Of a stretch of 64,000 nucleotides of DNA, positions 46,851-57,989 are shown one piece after another. The stretch is from Pseudeuparius sepicola. Lineage: Eukaryota; Arthropoda; Insecta; Coleoptera; Anthribidae. The position numbers and the translations under genes are program-made. The stretch covers positions 128,647,373 through 128,711,372 of the forward strand of contig OY987299.1 of NCBI GenBank assembly GCA_963920635.1, in the 5' to 3' direction. Numbering within the stretch: position 1 is the first letter of the stretch; every line of letters starts with the position of its first letter. The notes below the pieces were generated by a model, which saw only the letters and a list, made by a program, of their open reading frames with translations, did not search any database and was not told where the DNA came from.

Positions 46851-47000
46851 GCCTCTGTTGGTGGAAAACCGTCAAAGATATGGAGATTATATAGGGTGTA
46901 TAAAGGGAATAAATTGGCCCATTTAGCGACTATTTCCAAATACGAGTCTAGGCGTCGCGACGCCAAAAATATATTTTTTCCACCAACATACCTATTTTAT

Positions 47001-47161
47001 TATACCGTACTTTCACCGTTTTAGTGCTCGCAAAACTCGACTGATAAGCGGTGCGGGACTACTGTGTACTCCCCCCGCCAACGACTGACAAACCTAGCTG
47101 GACGCACGGCGACGCGCGGCCTATTCCCCTATGTCTACTAAAACGGTGAAAGTACGGTATA
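47001..47161. mobile_element. TATACCGTACTTTCACCGTT element, copy 2 (left arm shortened)
   Basis: The same termini as copy 1 and the same right arm and core sequence (CTCGCAAAACTCGACTGATA, GCGGTGCGGGACTACTGTG), but about 75 bp of the left interior between TTTTAGT and GCTCGCAAAA is deleted. It lies only 0.5 kb from copy 1, in the same orientation. Confidence 0.85.
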
Positions 47162-47976
47162 ACTGACAAGGAATATAACGGAATATAATGCTAATGAAAA
47201 AATTACCTGTTGCCAATTTGCATAATATACTAGTCAAATTGTCTTTCCTTTTTTAAAAAAAGTTCGAAAAACTTATTTATAAGAGTAGGTATATTTTATG
47301 TCGCTTAAATGTTTTTATAATATGCAGAAAAACTGGGCTATACATCGACGCAAATGGATGTATAGCACAGCGTACTTTAGGGAAGATATTACCATGCTGT
47401 TTAGTCTGTTAGTTGAAAATATTTTAGTTCAAGTTGCCGGGTCTTATGCAAATTTTAAGATTTTTATTCCTTTTGGTTTTAAAGATAATTTCATGCATTC
47501 TCTTGGCACCGCACACAGTAAAAAATGGGTGGAATAGTACCATACCTTAAAGAATAATAGCTGCGACACTCTCTTTTTTTTACATGCTTTCTGTGGGAGC
47601 ATTTTAGGCGGAGCCAGTTTTGGCGGCGGTGGGGCAGACGGCTGGTTGATTCGACCCGGTCGGACTGCGGACGTGACGAATCGGCCAGGGTCGTATTGCA
47701 AAATATTTCAGGTTTAATTTTCAACTCAAAATATTAAGTGAAAAATGAATCATTAGACACAAAAAATTCTATCTATACGTTGTAACTAAATACGTGTAAT
47801 GATTATGCGTGGCTCGTTCAACCAGCCGCTGCGCAAGCCTCTCTGCCTTTGCCCATCCTTGGGAGAAAACGTTTAGTCCGGCCCCGATACGCTTCACTCC
47901 GACATCATTCCGCCGGACTCTGTTTTGACTCCCGCCGGGGGCTTGAGTGTCCCAGCTACCTATTACTTAAGTTATG
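47162..47976. other. No gene recognised
   Basis: AT-rich DNA, then a GC-richer stretch 47590-47960. Overlapping frames on both strands without domains. Confidence 0.4.
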
Positions 47977-49980
47977 ATAGTACATAACCTTACGTGAAAT
48001 AAAGTACATAACTGATTCTGCACGTGCACTATAAAATATGTAATTTCACGGTTTTATGCTATTTTCCACAAAAACTGAGAAGTTCGTATGGAAAATGGAA
48101 ATAATAGATAAAAAAATTATGGAATTTTAAATCCCAAATATAAGTCTGTAATGTCACAATGAAAAATTCCAAAATGATGTAATATCACAATGAAAAATTC
48201 CAAAATATATGTGATCCTAAGTCATTTCGGTATTTTCACGCAACAAATTACGCGAATTCGAAGGCATAAGCAACTACAGGAGCGTCGCCAACGTCGTGAA
48301 TCACACGGCAAAGGGTCTAGGTCTCGTCTGTTTCTTATCATCCTCAGACTCAGTTCTAAAATTCTAGTAACAAGCTAGTGTTGTGGATGAACATTGCTGT
48401 GTATATAAGTAGGTACGTGCTGTTTATAGTGTTTATTTAGGTATACGTGCATCCAGATAGAATAAGGTCAGTTTTCAAAATCATGATATATACCTACTTA
48501 TGTACATACTTATTATAAAACAGTAGCTATAATGTTTTTTTGATGTTTCTTAATTTGGTTTTTCTAATAAACCGTTCAAAAATATACCGTTATTTTTATT
48601 TATAATCCAAAATGTTCCGGAGGGAGCGTACAGCGAAAATTTTTTCGAAGTTTTAAATGTTGCGAAAAAACTAAATGTAGTTCACTATATGATTTGTACT
48701 GTAGGTATATAACATTTCGCCTGTTTGAATAATTTCTTTATTTTTCAAGTTAGAAAAAAAAATGCAAAAGTTATAGGAAATTGTCTGGGCTTAACCTAGA
48801 AAAAACTTATAGACGACAATTTCCAGATAAGATCCAAACTTTAAGGAAATACCATAGGTACTTTATGCATTTTTTAAATCTGCTGTCTATATTAAAAATT
48901 TCAATTTCCGAAAGAACTATTGAACTATTAAATATGTGATGATGTTATAATATTTTTGGCAAAATTAACAATATAGGTATTTCAAAATGCAAATAATAAT
49001 ATAATATATAAGAAAATGAAAACTTATTTAAAATACGTAATTGTACTTACTACACCTTAGTATATTATTTCTTAATATTTTTTTCTAATCTAAAAAATAA
49101 ATAAGTTAAAGGAAATAGAGGTTTCCCCATATTAAAGTACCCATTTTAATATGCGCATAAAATTTGAGGTTAAATTAATGTCATCAGGTAGGCACCTGTC
49201 ACCAAATCACAATAACATGATAGGCTCCGCGAACAAATCTCCATACAGCATATTGTTGGACTTAATATTTCATTCAATATCGCAAATGACAACAAAAAAG
49301 AACACCATTCAACTAATACTTAATTAAAGTGATTTGGTGACAGATGCTTACTTCATGATGTAATTTAATTAATCCCAAAGATAGCGAATCATGGTCAACT
49401 AAAGAAAAATTCCGTCAGTTATCTCGTTTGAATTTTATGCCCATATCAAAATAGGTGTTTTAATATGGGAAACCCTGTACAATGTTGTATGTATAAGTCA
49501 CTTCGTGTAATAATTTTTGTAGGCTCGCTCTGGAACACCCTATATATGAGAGCATAAACAATACAGAATCAATGAAAAAACAAAGAAAAATATACTGAAA
49601 TTTTATATAATAAAATTTGGTAAATTATAATTATAAAATTATGTAGTTCCTTTAAATCCACAAATCACATAATAATACATGGTAAGTTACTTTTAAGATT
49701 ATGTAACTTTCCAAATTTAAATGTGAAAATGCATGTAACGATATTGAAAATCACATAAAAGCATAATATGTTCCTTTACACGATTTTTTTAAATACCTAA
49801 TTGTACAGAAATGTTTATGGAAAATGACATAGTCATAAACAGAACCTTTACTGGAAAATTTATGTAAGTTTCATTACATATCTTATTATGGAAATATGTT
49901 TTACAGAGAGTTGTGGAACTTTACACAACATAACGTTTAACCAACGTAAATTATGTAATATTACAATTTCTTGCCGTGCA
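47977..49980. mobile_element. 2.7-kb-family element, copy 2 (inverted, uninterrupted)
   Basis: Reverse-complement match of 27119-29807: for example GTACATAACCTTACGTGAAA, TTTTATGCTATTTTCCACAA and the right terminus TTTCTTGCCGTGCA. The terminal ~25 bp at the 47977 end is missing. It lacks the family C insert of copy 1 and so preserves the empty site, and it has its own indels (extra sequence at 49170-49430). Its last 34 bp are part of the 184-bp tandem unit that follows. Confidence 0.8.
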
Positions 49981-50845
49981 CCCCATATATTGCAGGATTT
50001 AACTTACCTGAACGGGGTCCTACCCTTTATTCGGCAGCACACCCAATCATGTACCCAAAACTAAACCATGTTAAACCGATTCCCAGTAACAGATGGCAAG
50101 TTCATAGCCATAGCAAGTTCATAGCCATAGTAAATTATGTAATATTACAATTTCTTGCCGTGCACCCCATATATTGCAGGATTTAACTTACCTGAACGGG
50201 GTCCTACCCTTTATTCGGCAGCACACCCAATCATGTACCCAAAACTAAACCATGTTAAACCGATTCCCAGTAACAGATGGCAAGTTCATAGCCATAGCAA
50301 GTTCATAGCCATAGTAAATTATGTAATATTACAATTTCTTGCCGTGCACCCCATATATTGCAGGATTTAACTTACCTGAACGGGGTCCTACCCTTTATTC
50401 GGCAGCACACCCAATCATGTACCCAAAACTAAACCATGTTAAACCGATTCCCAGTAACAGATGGCAAGTTCATAGCCATAGCAAGTTCATAGCCATAGTA
50501 AATTATGTAATATTACAATTTCTTGCCGTGCACCCCATATATTGCAGGATTTAACTTACCTGAACGGGGTCCTACCCTTTATTCGGCAGCACACCCAATC
50601 ATGTACCCAAAACTAAACCATGTTAAACCGATTCCCAGTAACAGATGGCAAGTTCATAGCCATAGCAAGTTCATAGCCATAGTAAATTATGTAATATTAC
50701 AATTTCTTGCCGTGCACCCCATATATTGCAGGATTTAACTTACCTGAACGGGGTCCTACCCTTTATTCGGCAGCACACCCAATCATGTACCCAAAACTAA
50801 ACCATGTTAAACCGATTCCCAGTAACAGATGGCAAGTTCATAGCC
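49947..50845. repeat. 184-bp tandem repeat, ~4.9 identical copies
   Basis: The unit begins TAAATTATGTAATATTACAA at 49947, 50131, 50315, 50499 and 50683, an exact 184-bp period; copies are indistinguishable by eye. The first 34 bp of each unit is the end of the adjacent mobile element and the other 150 bp is flanking DNA, with an internal 17-bp duplication (GCAAGTTCATAGCCATA). The repeated 71-codon frame is an artefact of the repeat. Perfect identity means very recent duplication or an assembly error. Confidence 0.95.
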
Positions 50846-50855
50846 GATTTCCAGT

Positions 50856-51932
50856 TTAGGGGGTTATCCGAGGAAAATTAATCGAATCTGGGCGAAACAA
50901 TCGGAACGGGCCGACCGCCGGTTCGGCCCTGCGGGGCCACATTTACGAGGATAAATTGAAATGTAGCCCGGACCCGGGGGGCCAAAGGCAAGGGGCCAGC
51001 CGGGGGCATAATTCGGTCTCTTTAATTAAGCAAGGGCCTATTCGCGAAGGGTTACTGTGAAATGAGTCAAGTTAACGGTTATAATTGCTATTATCGATAC
51101 TTAGCGACCTTTGCGCCTTTCCTCCTTCGGTTTCACAGATTTTGGCGAAAAAGAAGGGATATTACTTAAAAATTAATAAAACGTTTAATACAAACGCCTT
51201 AGAATGCATTTAAATTAGGGGGTTATCCGAGGAAAATTAATCGAATCTGGGCGAAACAATCGGAACGGGCCGACCGCCGGTTCGGCCCTGCGGGGCCACA
51301 TTTACGAGGATAAATTGAAATGTAGCCCGGACCCGGGGGGCCAAAGGCAAGGGGCCAGCCGGGGGCATAATTCGGTCTCTTTAATTAAGCAAGGGCCTAT
51401 TCGCGAAGGGTTACTGTGAAATGAGTCAAGTTAACGGTTATAATTGCTATTATCGATACTTAGCGACCTTTGCGCCTTTCCTCCTTCGGTTTCACAGATT
51501 TTGGCGAAAAAGAAGGGATATTACTTAAAAATTAATAAAACGTTTAATACAAACGCCTTAGAATGCATTTAAATTAGGGGGTTATCCGAGGAAAATTAAT
51601 CGAATCTGGGCGAAACAATCGGAACGGGCCGACCGCCGGTTCGGCCCTGCGGGGCCACATTTACGAGGATAAATTGAAATGTAGCCCGGACCCGGGGGGC
51701 CAAAGGCAAGGGGCCAGCCGGGGGCATAATTCGGTCTCTTTAATTAAGCAAGGGCCTATTCGCGAAGGGTTACTGTGAAATGAGTCAAGTTAACGGTTAT
51801 AATTGCTATTATCGATACTTAGCGACCTTTGCGCCTTTCCTCCTTCGGTTTCACAGATTTTGGCGAAAAAGAAGGGATATTACTTAAAAATTAATAAAAC
51901 GTTTAATACAAACGCCTTAGAATGCATTTAAA
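50856..51932. repeat. 359-bp tandem repeat, 3 identical copies
   Basis: TTAGGGGGTTATCCGAGGAA starts at 50856, 51215 and 51574, a 359-bp period with exactly three units. The unit is GC-rich in its first half (GGCCGACCGCCGGTTCGGCC) and contains CTTTAATTAAGCAAG and GTTAACGGTTATAATTGC. No coding frame runs through it. A diverged single copy lies at 55546-55850. The array directly follows the 184-bp array, separated by only ~10 bp. Confidence 0.95.
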
Positions 51933-51943
51933 TTAGGTACCTA

Positions 51944-53169
51944 CGGGTGTCCAACTATAAAACTGTACCTAAAAATCCGTAAAATCTTCATTTTCGGAGA
52001 TAATCGCCTAAACTTTTTTTTTGTTTGAAAGAACTTCAAAAACCGCTTCTTTTGACCTTCCTGCTATTTTCAAAATGCAAATCCAGGGCCGGCTGCGATT
52101 TTTTTAAACCCCCGATTTTCACGAAAACCATTTAGCGATTTTTTTTATTTAAAATTTGACACCACAGCGTTAATCAGAATACCCCAAAACTTCCATATAC
52201 AAAATTGGAACAAAAAATATACAGTGAGTTCCTTTCTGTAGGGTGTCCAAGTTGAGCAAAATAGGAATTTTAAAGACATCTGGCGAGTCAAGTGTGCCAT
52301 GGAATCCCTTCAAAACAGTTGAATGGTCAACAGAACCAATCAAAATGTTGGTGTGAAAATATATACTACAAACATATGCAGGGTATTTTTCTCTGAGCCG
52401 TCTCAAAATTCTGAATTTTTATTAAACTTTATACTGGTCAGGAGTGCTCTGGAATCATTGGAAAAATATTAATAAACACAAAAATAATTTATTTCTTTAC
52501 AAAATGCCAACCAACAAATAAAAACAATTTAAATTATTGGACCTTTCTCCACAAAGTCACTGTCTAAGATGATACATTTTCTGTGCGTTTCCTGTTGTGG
52601 CACACCAGCCACCTTAACTGATATGGACTTACTGACTGGCAGTAGGCTTCTGTATTTTTTAGATTTAGTTCGTTTATAGTGTGTGAAGCGGTTTTGTTAT
52701 ACTCGATTTTTGAGCCGTATAAAGTTCCAAAAATTCAGTAATTTGAGATGGCACAGATAAGAACACTCTGTATATTTTGTATTGGACTCTTGCACACCAA
52801 CACCTTGAGTGGTCCTGTTAACCATTCAACTGTCTTGAGGGGATTCCATGGCGGACTTGACTTGGCAGAGACACCCTGCAGAAAGGAACTCACTGTATAT
52901 TTTTTGTTCCAATTTTGTATATGGGGGCTTGGGGGTATTCTGATTAACGCTGTGGGGTCAGATTTCAAATAAAAAATCGATAAATGGTTTTCGTGAAAAT
53001 CGGGGGGGTATAAAAAAATCGCAGCCGGCCGTGGATTTGCATTTTGAAAATGGCAGGCGGGTCAAAAGAAGCAGTTTTTGAAGGACTTTCAAACAAAAAA
53101 AAGTTTAGGCATTTATCTTCAAAAGTGAAGATTTTACGGATGTGTACAGTTTTAAAGTTGGACACCCTG
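51944..53169. mobile_element. Long fold-back element, CnGGGTGTCCAACT ends, TA flanks
   Basis: TA-flanked (51942-51943, 53170-53171), with arms of ~450 bp sharing TCCAACTnTAAAACTGTAC, TTTTTTGTTTGAAAG, GGCCGGCTGCGATTTTTT and CAGTGAGTTCCTTTCTG. The unpaired middle (52440-52700) holds a small minus-strand frame. A second TACAGGGTGAGTCATTAATG end starts immediately at 53172. Confidence 0.9.
52529..52700 (-). pseudogene. Unrecognised C-terminal coding remnant inside fold-back element
   Basis: The minus strand reads QNRFTHYKRTKSKKYRSLLP, VSKSISVKVAGVPQQE and THRKCIILDSDFVEKGPII, then a stop. It is the only open stretch in the unpaired centre of the element, in the same position where other families in the window keep a transposase C-terminus. 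It lacks the CIxxNGGxFEHL tail, so it represents a different protein or is chance. The family is not recognised. Confidence 0.3.
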
Positions 53170-53250
53170 TATACAGGGTGAGTCATTAATGATGGCACAT
53201 AGTGCAACCGCATATATTTAGGGCACAAATATTATGATTGAGGCTAATAT

Positions 53251-53430
53251 CGTTGACTGACGTATTAATAAGACTTCTCACGGCTATAGTTTCATGTCCT
53301 GGAAAGTAGATGACGCCTGTGGTCAACAATGTATTTTGCATTGTATTTTGTCTCCGGGAAGCGCATGGTGAGCCAGAGAACTGTCACACATGACAGCCGT
53401 GAGCAGTCTTTATTAATACGTCAGTCAACG
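53251..53430. mobile_element. 180-bp fold-back element with 7-bp TSD CTAATAT
   Basis: CGTTGACTGACGTATTAATA at the left is matched by TATTAATACGTCAGTCAACG at the right, with arms of ~50 bp. CTAATAT lies immediately outside on both sides (53244-53250 and 53431-53437). If the shared G/C base is counted the duplication could be 8 bp, typical of hAT elements; this is a guess from length only. Confidence 0.75.
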
Positions 53431-53639
53431 CTAATATGCCTTAAAAAAATGTTGTTTGTTTAAGAGATACAAGGCGTTGAAGAAAATTGCATTTTGGCTC
53501 CACCTCCCAATATAATCAAGCTGCTGAACTGAAATTTGGCACTGCTATGTTTTTGGGGATGGAGAATAAGTTGAAAATACCAATTTCTACGTATCTCACA
53601 CAAGGCGCCACTTGCGCTGTTTTTGGATCGTGCTTTTAT

Positions 53640-53960
53640 ATTCGTAATATTTTTGAGGTTATCTTTTTGGTCCTGCGCAGGTCCAACATTTTAGTTCATC
53701 TTTTCATTCTGCAATGTTTCGTAACCATAAAATCAACCGTTTGCGTTGAAATTGCCAAAATGTGCCCTGTTGCGCTATTCGAAAAAAATATAATAATAAA
53801 ATTTTTACCCACTGCTTTCCAATATTGCACAACGACTGAAAAACCCATATGAATAATGTCCCAAAAATGTTCACATTCAAAACGGAACGCGTTAAAATTT
53901 GGACACCCTATTTCAAGAAAACGAATGTGTTTTGACCAATGTTCATTTGGCATATTTTTC
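53640..53960 (+). repeat. Dispersed repeat, copy 2 (partner at 21475-21775)
   Basis: See the partner entry. The copy sits between the 180-bp fold-back element and a family A element. Frames at 53487-53852 (plus) and 53696-53953 (minus) overlap it, but neither has a known domain. Confidence 0.65.
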
Positions 53961-54166
53961 TTTCCTAGAACCTATTTTTTTTCTTCGAGCACCCCAGTCG
54001 TCAAACAACAATGAAATATAACGTCTATAGTGTCGGACCAGGTTAAAGTTATTAATACTGGTGATGCGATATGTTATTTGCGGTTTGTATTCAAATGAAC
54101 ATTTGCAAGTATATTTTTTTCATCAGATGATCAGATAAGCTATGAATATCGCAAATTAATCATATA

Positions 54167-55278
54167 CAGGGTGACCGTATTTAGAGTCTTTCCATGGGGA
54201 TCTTGGTTGTCTTAAGAGATACGAGGTCGGTTAAATTGGGGCAAAGTTGCGGAATTTGATGCCGAGTAACATGGTAAAAAAAATTGGGCTGGCCCTTCTC
54301 GTTTTGAAAATAATGTGAAAAAATTGAAAATTGTCGTTTTCGTTTTTATTTTTTTAAACGAAAACGAATGGCGCTGGACATTTCTAAGTTAAACATTATT
54401 ATGGCACTTTTTTACGAGGAATCTAAATATGATCTCGCATTTTTTTTCTCGCATCCCTGGACAAAGATATGACGATCAACTTTTATTTTTCTTATGGGCG
54501 CCATATAGGATGTTTCATTTTTTTAAAAGAGGATTTTTTTCTTGTTAATGTAATGTGTAATGTGTTAATGTGTTATATAGCAAATGGCGAAAGTCTCAGA
54601 TAATACTCTTGTCCTCGCGGTATACGTTTATGATTTATTTAATCAATAAATTTAAGATTAACTGAATTTTTACTGAACCGTTAAACAATATTCCAAAGCA
54701 CACTTCGCCATAATGGGTAACTAGGCTTATATTTCCAAGGCACTCTTTGCAAAAACGATTAATTTGATATTACGGCAAGAAAAACAAAGTAAAGCATAAT
54801 GTGTGACATATCATTTTAACCAGAAAAAAATCCTCTTTTCAAAAATGCAAAAAACCTATATGGCGCCCATAGGAAAAAAAAAAGTTGTTCGTCATAATAT
54901 CTTTGTCCATGGAGGTGAGAAAAAAAATGCGAGATCATATTTAGATTCCTTGTAAAAAAGTGCGAAAATCCAATATGGCGCCCATAAGAAAAATAAAAGT
55001 TGATCGTCATATTTTTGTCCATAGATTCCTTGTAAAAAAGTGCCTTAATAATGTTTAACTTAGAAATGTCCAGCGGCCATTCGTTTTCGTTCAAAAAAAT
55101 TAAAACGAAAACGACAAATTTCAGTTGTTCGCATTATTTTCAAAACGAGAAGGGCTAGCCCATTTTTTTACCATGTTACTCGGCATCAAATTCCGCAACT
55201 TTGTCCCAATTTAACCGACCTCGTATCTCTTAAGATAACCAAGATCCCCATGCAAAGACTCGAAATACGGTCACCCTG
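54167..55278. mobile_element. Long fold-back element family A, copy 2
   Basis: TA-flanked CAGGGTGACCGTATTT...AAATACGGTCACCCTG with arms of ~450 bp matching 9028-10456. It lacks the central transposase remnant of copy 1 (a junction inside GTGTTATATAGCAAATGGCG), and part of the right arm is duplicated in tandem (AAAATGCAAAAAACC... and again near 54955). Its arms are better preserved than those of copy 1. Confidence 0.92.
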
Positions 55279-55545
55279 TATATTTCTTTAACTACGAAAC
55301 AGTCTAACCGCAGAACGTTTTCACGGAATCTATCCGAATTTTACTTTAGCTAGAAATACGAACAAACTGCGACAACTATAATAACATGTTGACTCTATAT
55401 TATCGAATAGCCTAGGTACTATTTACTACAGATTCAACCAAACGAGTATGAAATCTCTTTTCTCAATTCTAGCGTACTCGTAACTAATTCGAATGATCCC
55501 TTTTGAAACGAAATTACCAAAACTGGTCCAGGTTAATTCGGGTTG

Positions 55546-55850
55546 TAGTAACAGATGGGAAGTTTATAGGGGATATCTGGGCCGACTGCAAGTTTCTGGG
55601 TTATTCAAGGGAATTAATCGAATTTCCGTGAAACAATCGACCGACCGGTCGGCCCATATTTAGGTGGATAAATTGAAATATAGTCCGGCCCCTACTGAAG
55701 ACGCAGGCGGCGGAAGGAGAAATTAGGACCCTTTAATTAAGCAAAAGTTTATTTGTAAAACGGGTAAAGTTAACGGTTTTAATTGCTCCTCATCTTTATT
55801 TAGCGATTATTACGTCTTTGCTCGTTCTCTTCGGAGCGTGGCAGATTTTA
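55546..55850. repeat. Diverged single copy of the 359-bp unit
   Basis: Starting GTAACAGATGGGAAGTTTATA it aligns with the end of the last 184-bp unit plus the first ~300 bp of the 359-bp unit: shared blocks include AACAGATGG(C/G)AAGTT, GGATAAATTGAAAT, CTTTAATTAAGCAA, AAAGTTAACGGTT and ATAATTGCT-like words. It differs at roughly a quarter of positions. Because the match crosses the junction between the two tandem arrays, it shows that the pre-expansion arrangement had these two segments side by side. Confidence 0.75.
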
Positions 55851-55856
55851 CCTATA

Positions 55857-56966
55857 CAGTGTGTCCCACTTAAGGATTGACCACCCCTGTAAAATTTTTA
55901 TTTACAGCTCGATTTTCATAAACTTTTTCTTGTTGGATAGAGCTTCAAAAATGGCATCAAACACATAATTATTTAGGTGCCTCGTACGTTAAAGTCATGG
56001 CCCACTGAGACGGTGTTTTAGTGCTGAAATTTCGAAAAGTACTATTAGGGATTTTTTTAGAGGAAAATTAATGCCGCTTTCTTGTTTCTTGTTCAGCGTT
56101 GTCGGAAACCCAAACGTACCAATTTGCATTACCATAGCTCCACAGGGTATTCCAAAAAAAATTAAAAGGAAAAGTGAGGCCGGATTCTTATATGCAGTGA
56201 GAGGTTCCAAATAAAAACGTACTAATTTGTAATTAATTTTCTTAATTTCTGGTAAGTTGGTCACTAAAATATTCATGAGGAACTCATATTCTTTCAAAAA
56301 TTTATTAGCGAACAAATTTTTTATTTAATTTAATATCATCAAATACATGAATAAACAACACAACATAACATAAACTTAAACTTCAGTCATTTCAATCAGT
56401 CCTCCATTTTCTAATGCAAATTGGTACGTTTGGGTTTCCAACAACGTTAAATAAAAATCTAGCATTAATTTTTCTCTAAAAAAGTCCCTAATAGTACTTC
56501 TCGAAATTTCAGCACTAAAACTTCGTCTCAGTGGGCCATGAATGTATCGCACGAGGCACCTGTATTATGCATTTAATGCCATTATTGAAGCTTTATCCAA
56601 CAAAAAAAAAGTTTATGAAATCGTGCTAAAAATAAAAATTTTACAGGGGTGGTCACTAATTAAGTGGAACACTAAAAATTTTGAAACACCCTGTAAAGCT
56701 ATGGTAATGCAAATTACGTTTGGGTTTCGAACAACGCTGAATAAGAATCCGGCATTGATTTTCCTCTAAAAAAATCCCTAATAGTACTTTTCGAAATTTC
56801 AGCACAAAAACACCGTCTCAGTGGGCCATGAATTTAAGGCACGAGGTACCTTTATATTTAATACATTTAATGCCATTTTTGAAGCTCTATCCAACAAAAA
56901 AATGTTTATGGAAAGCCATAAATAAAAATTTTACAGGGGTGCTCAGTCCTCAAGTGAGACACACTG
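55857..56966. mobile_element. Rearranged fold-back element, CAGTGTGTCCCACTTA ends
   Basis: TA-flanked CAGTGTGTCCCACTTAAG...AAGTGAGACACACTG. The left arm (55857-56200) is matched by two successive right-arm copies (about 56410-56690 and 56690-56966), each containing CTCAGTGGGCCATGAAT and TTTTACAGGGGTG. A piece resembling a second terminus (CACCCTGTAAAGCTATGG) lies between them. This suggests nesting of one copy in another or a duplicated arm. Frames within it are repeat by-products. Confidence 0.7.
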
Positions 56967-57989
56967 TATATTGTAATTTTGGTCCGTTATTTCACAGATA
57001 TGGAAACGCTTCCTTTCAAGTGCCTCATAGAGAGAGTATTGTATTAAAATTATGCTTGACAAAAAATAATTCCTGATGATCGACCACACATATAGTTATT
57101 TTTTTTACTACTAACCTGAGAAATCACCATTATTTACCTCATTCCTCTAATGATAAGTAATATTTCTCTACCTAGGTAAATAATGATAATAAAAAAATAC
57201 CTAGGTAAATAATGAAAAATTTTCTGTGACATTTACAAATTAGTGTCATTTTATCAGCTTGACAATTGAACTCCCAGGCTACTTGATATTTTGAAGTCTG
57301 TCACTTGTCATTTCTTTAGGAAAGCAAAAATATTAACAGTTTTTTTTTGTTTAACTTTTTACAATATAACTATATTAAATCACATATAGCGAAATTAAAC
57401 ATTTATTTACGGCGCATGTAGGTCAACTGTCATTTGTCATTTGTATCGGTAGAGCAAAAATATTACTTACCAATTTTTGTTTAATTTCAAAAAATTTAAC
57501 AAGACTTTGTATCCACTTACAAAGTTTAACAAAAATCAGCCAGTTAATAATTTTGCTCTCAAAGACAGCTTCAAATTTCTTTAAAATGCGATTTCCGGCG
57601 AAAAAATATGTTTAATTTCAGAACAAACTGTTAATACTTGATTTTTAAGGTAATTATAAATAATAAAAACGCAGTTAATATTTTTGCCCAAAAAAATATT
57701 ACGCAAAATGTAATTTTTACACCATTCGGATACTTGCGCAAACGTAATCTGTTTAATTTATCAATCTCAACTTTACATACCTTACTTACTAATAAATGCA
57801 GCGTAAAATTCGCAGTTAATATTTATGCCGTCTTTATTACAAGAAAATGTATTTTTCTAAAAAACGACCACACGCGTATGTTTATTTTGTATAAAAAAAC
57901 AATTCTGGCGTTCGTTCATTTATTACCAATATTTTGTGATGACATTATAAAAATGCGGTTATGAATTTTGTCTATGTTTCGTTATTTTT
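56967..57989. other. No gene recognised; small inverted repeat
   Basis: AACCTGAGAAATCACCATTATTTACCTC and repeated ACCTAGGTAAATAATGA words occur near 57112-57215. A 108-codon frame (57638-57964) lies just before PLE sequence but has no recognisable PLE motif. Confidence 0.4.

Noticed and set aside
49971..50738. Four identical 71-codon frames starting MPCTPYIAGFNL
   Set aside because: They are the same frame repeated by the 184-bp tandem array and run across unit junctions; there is no domain or independent coding signal.
49947..51932. Possible CRISPR-like regular repeats
   Set aside because: The units are long (184 and 359 bp), fully contiguous and lack unique spacers; the context is eukaryotic.
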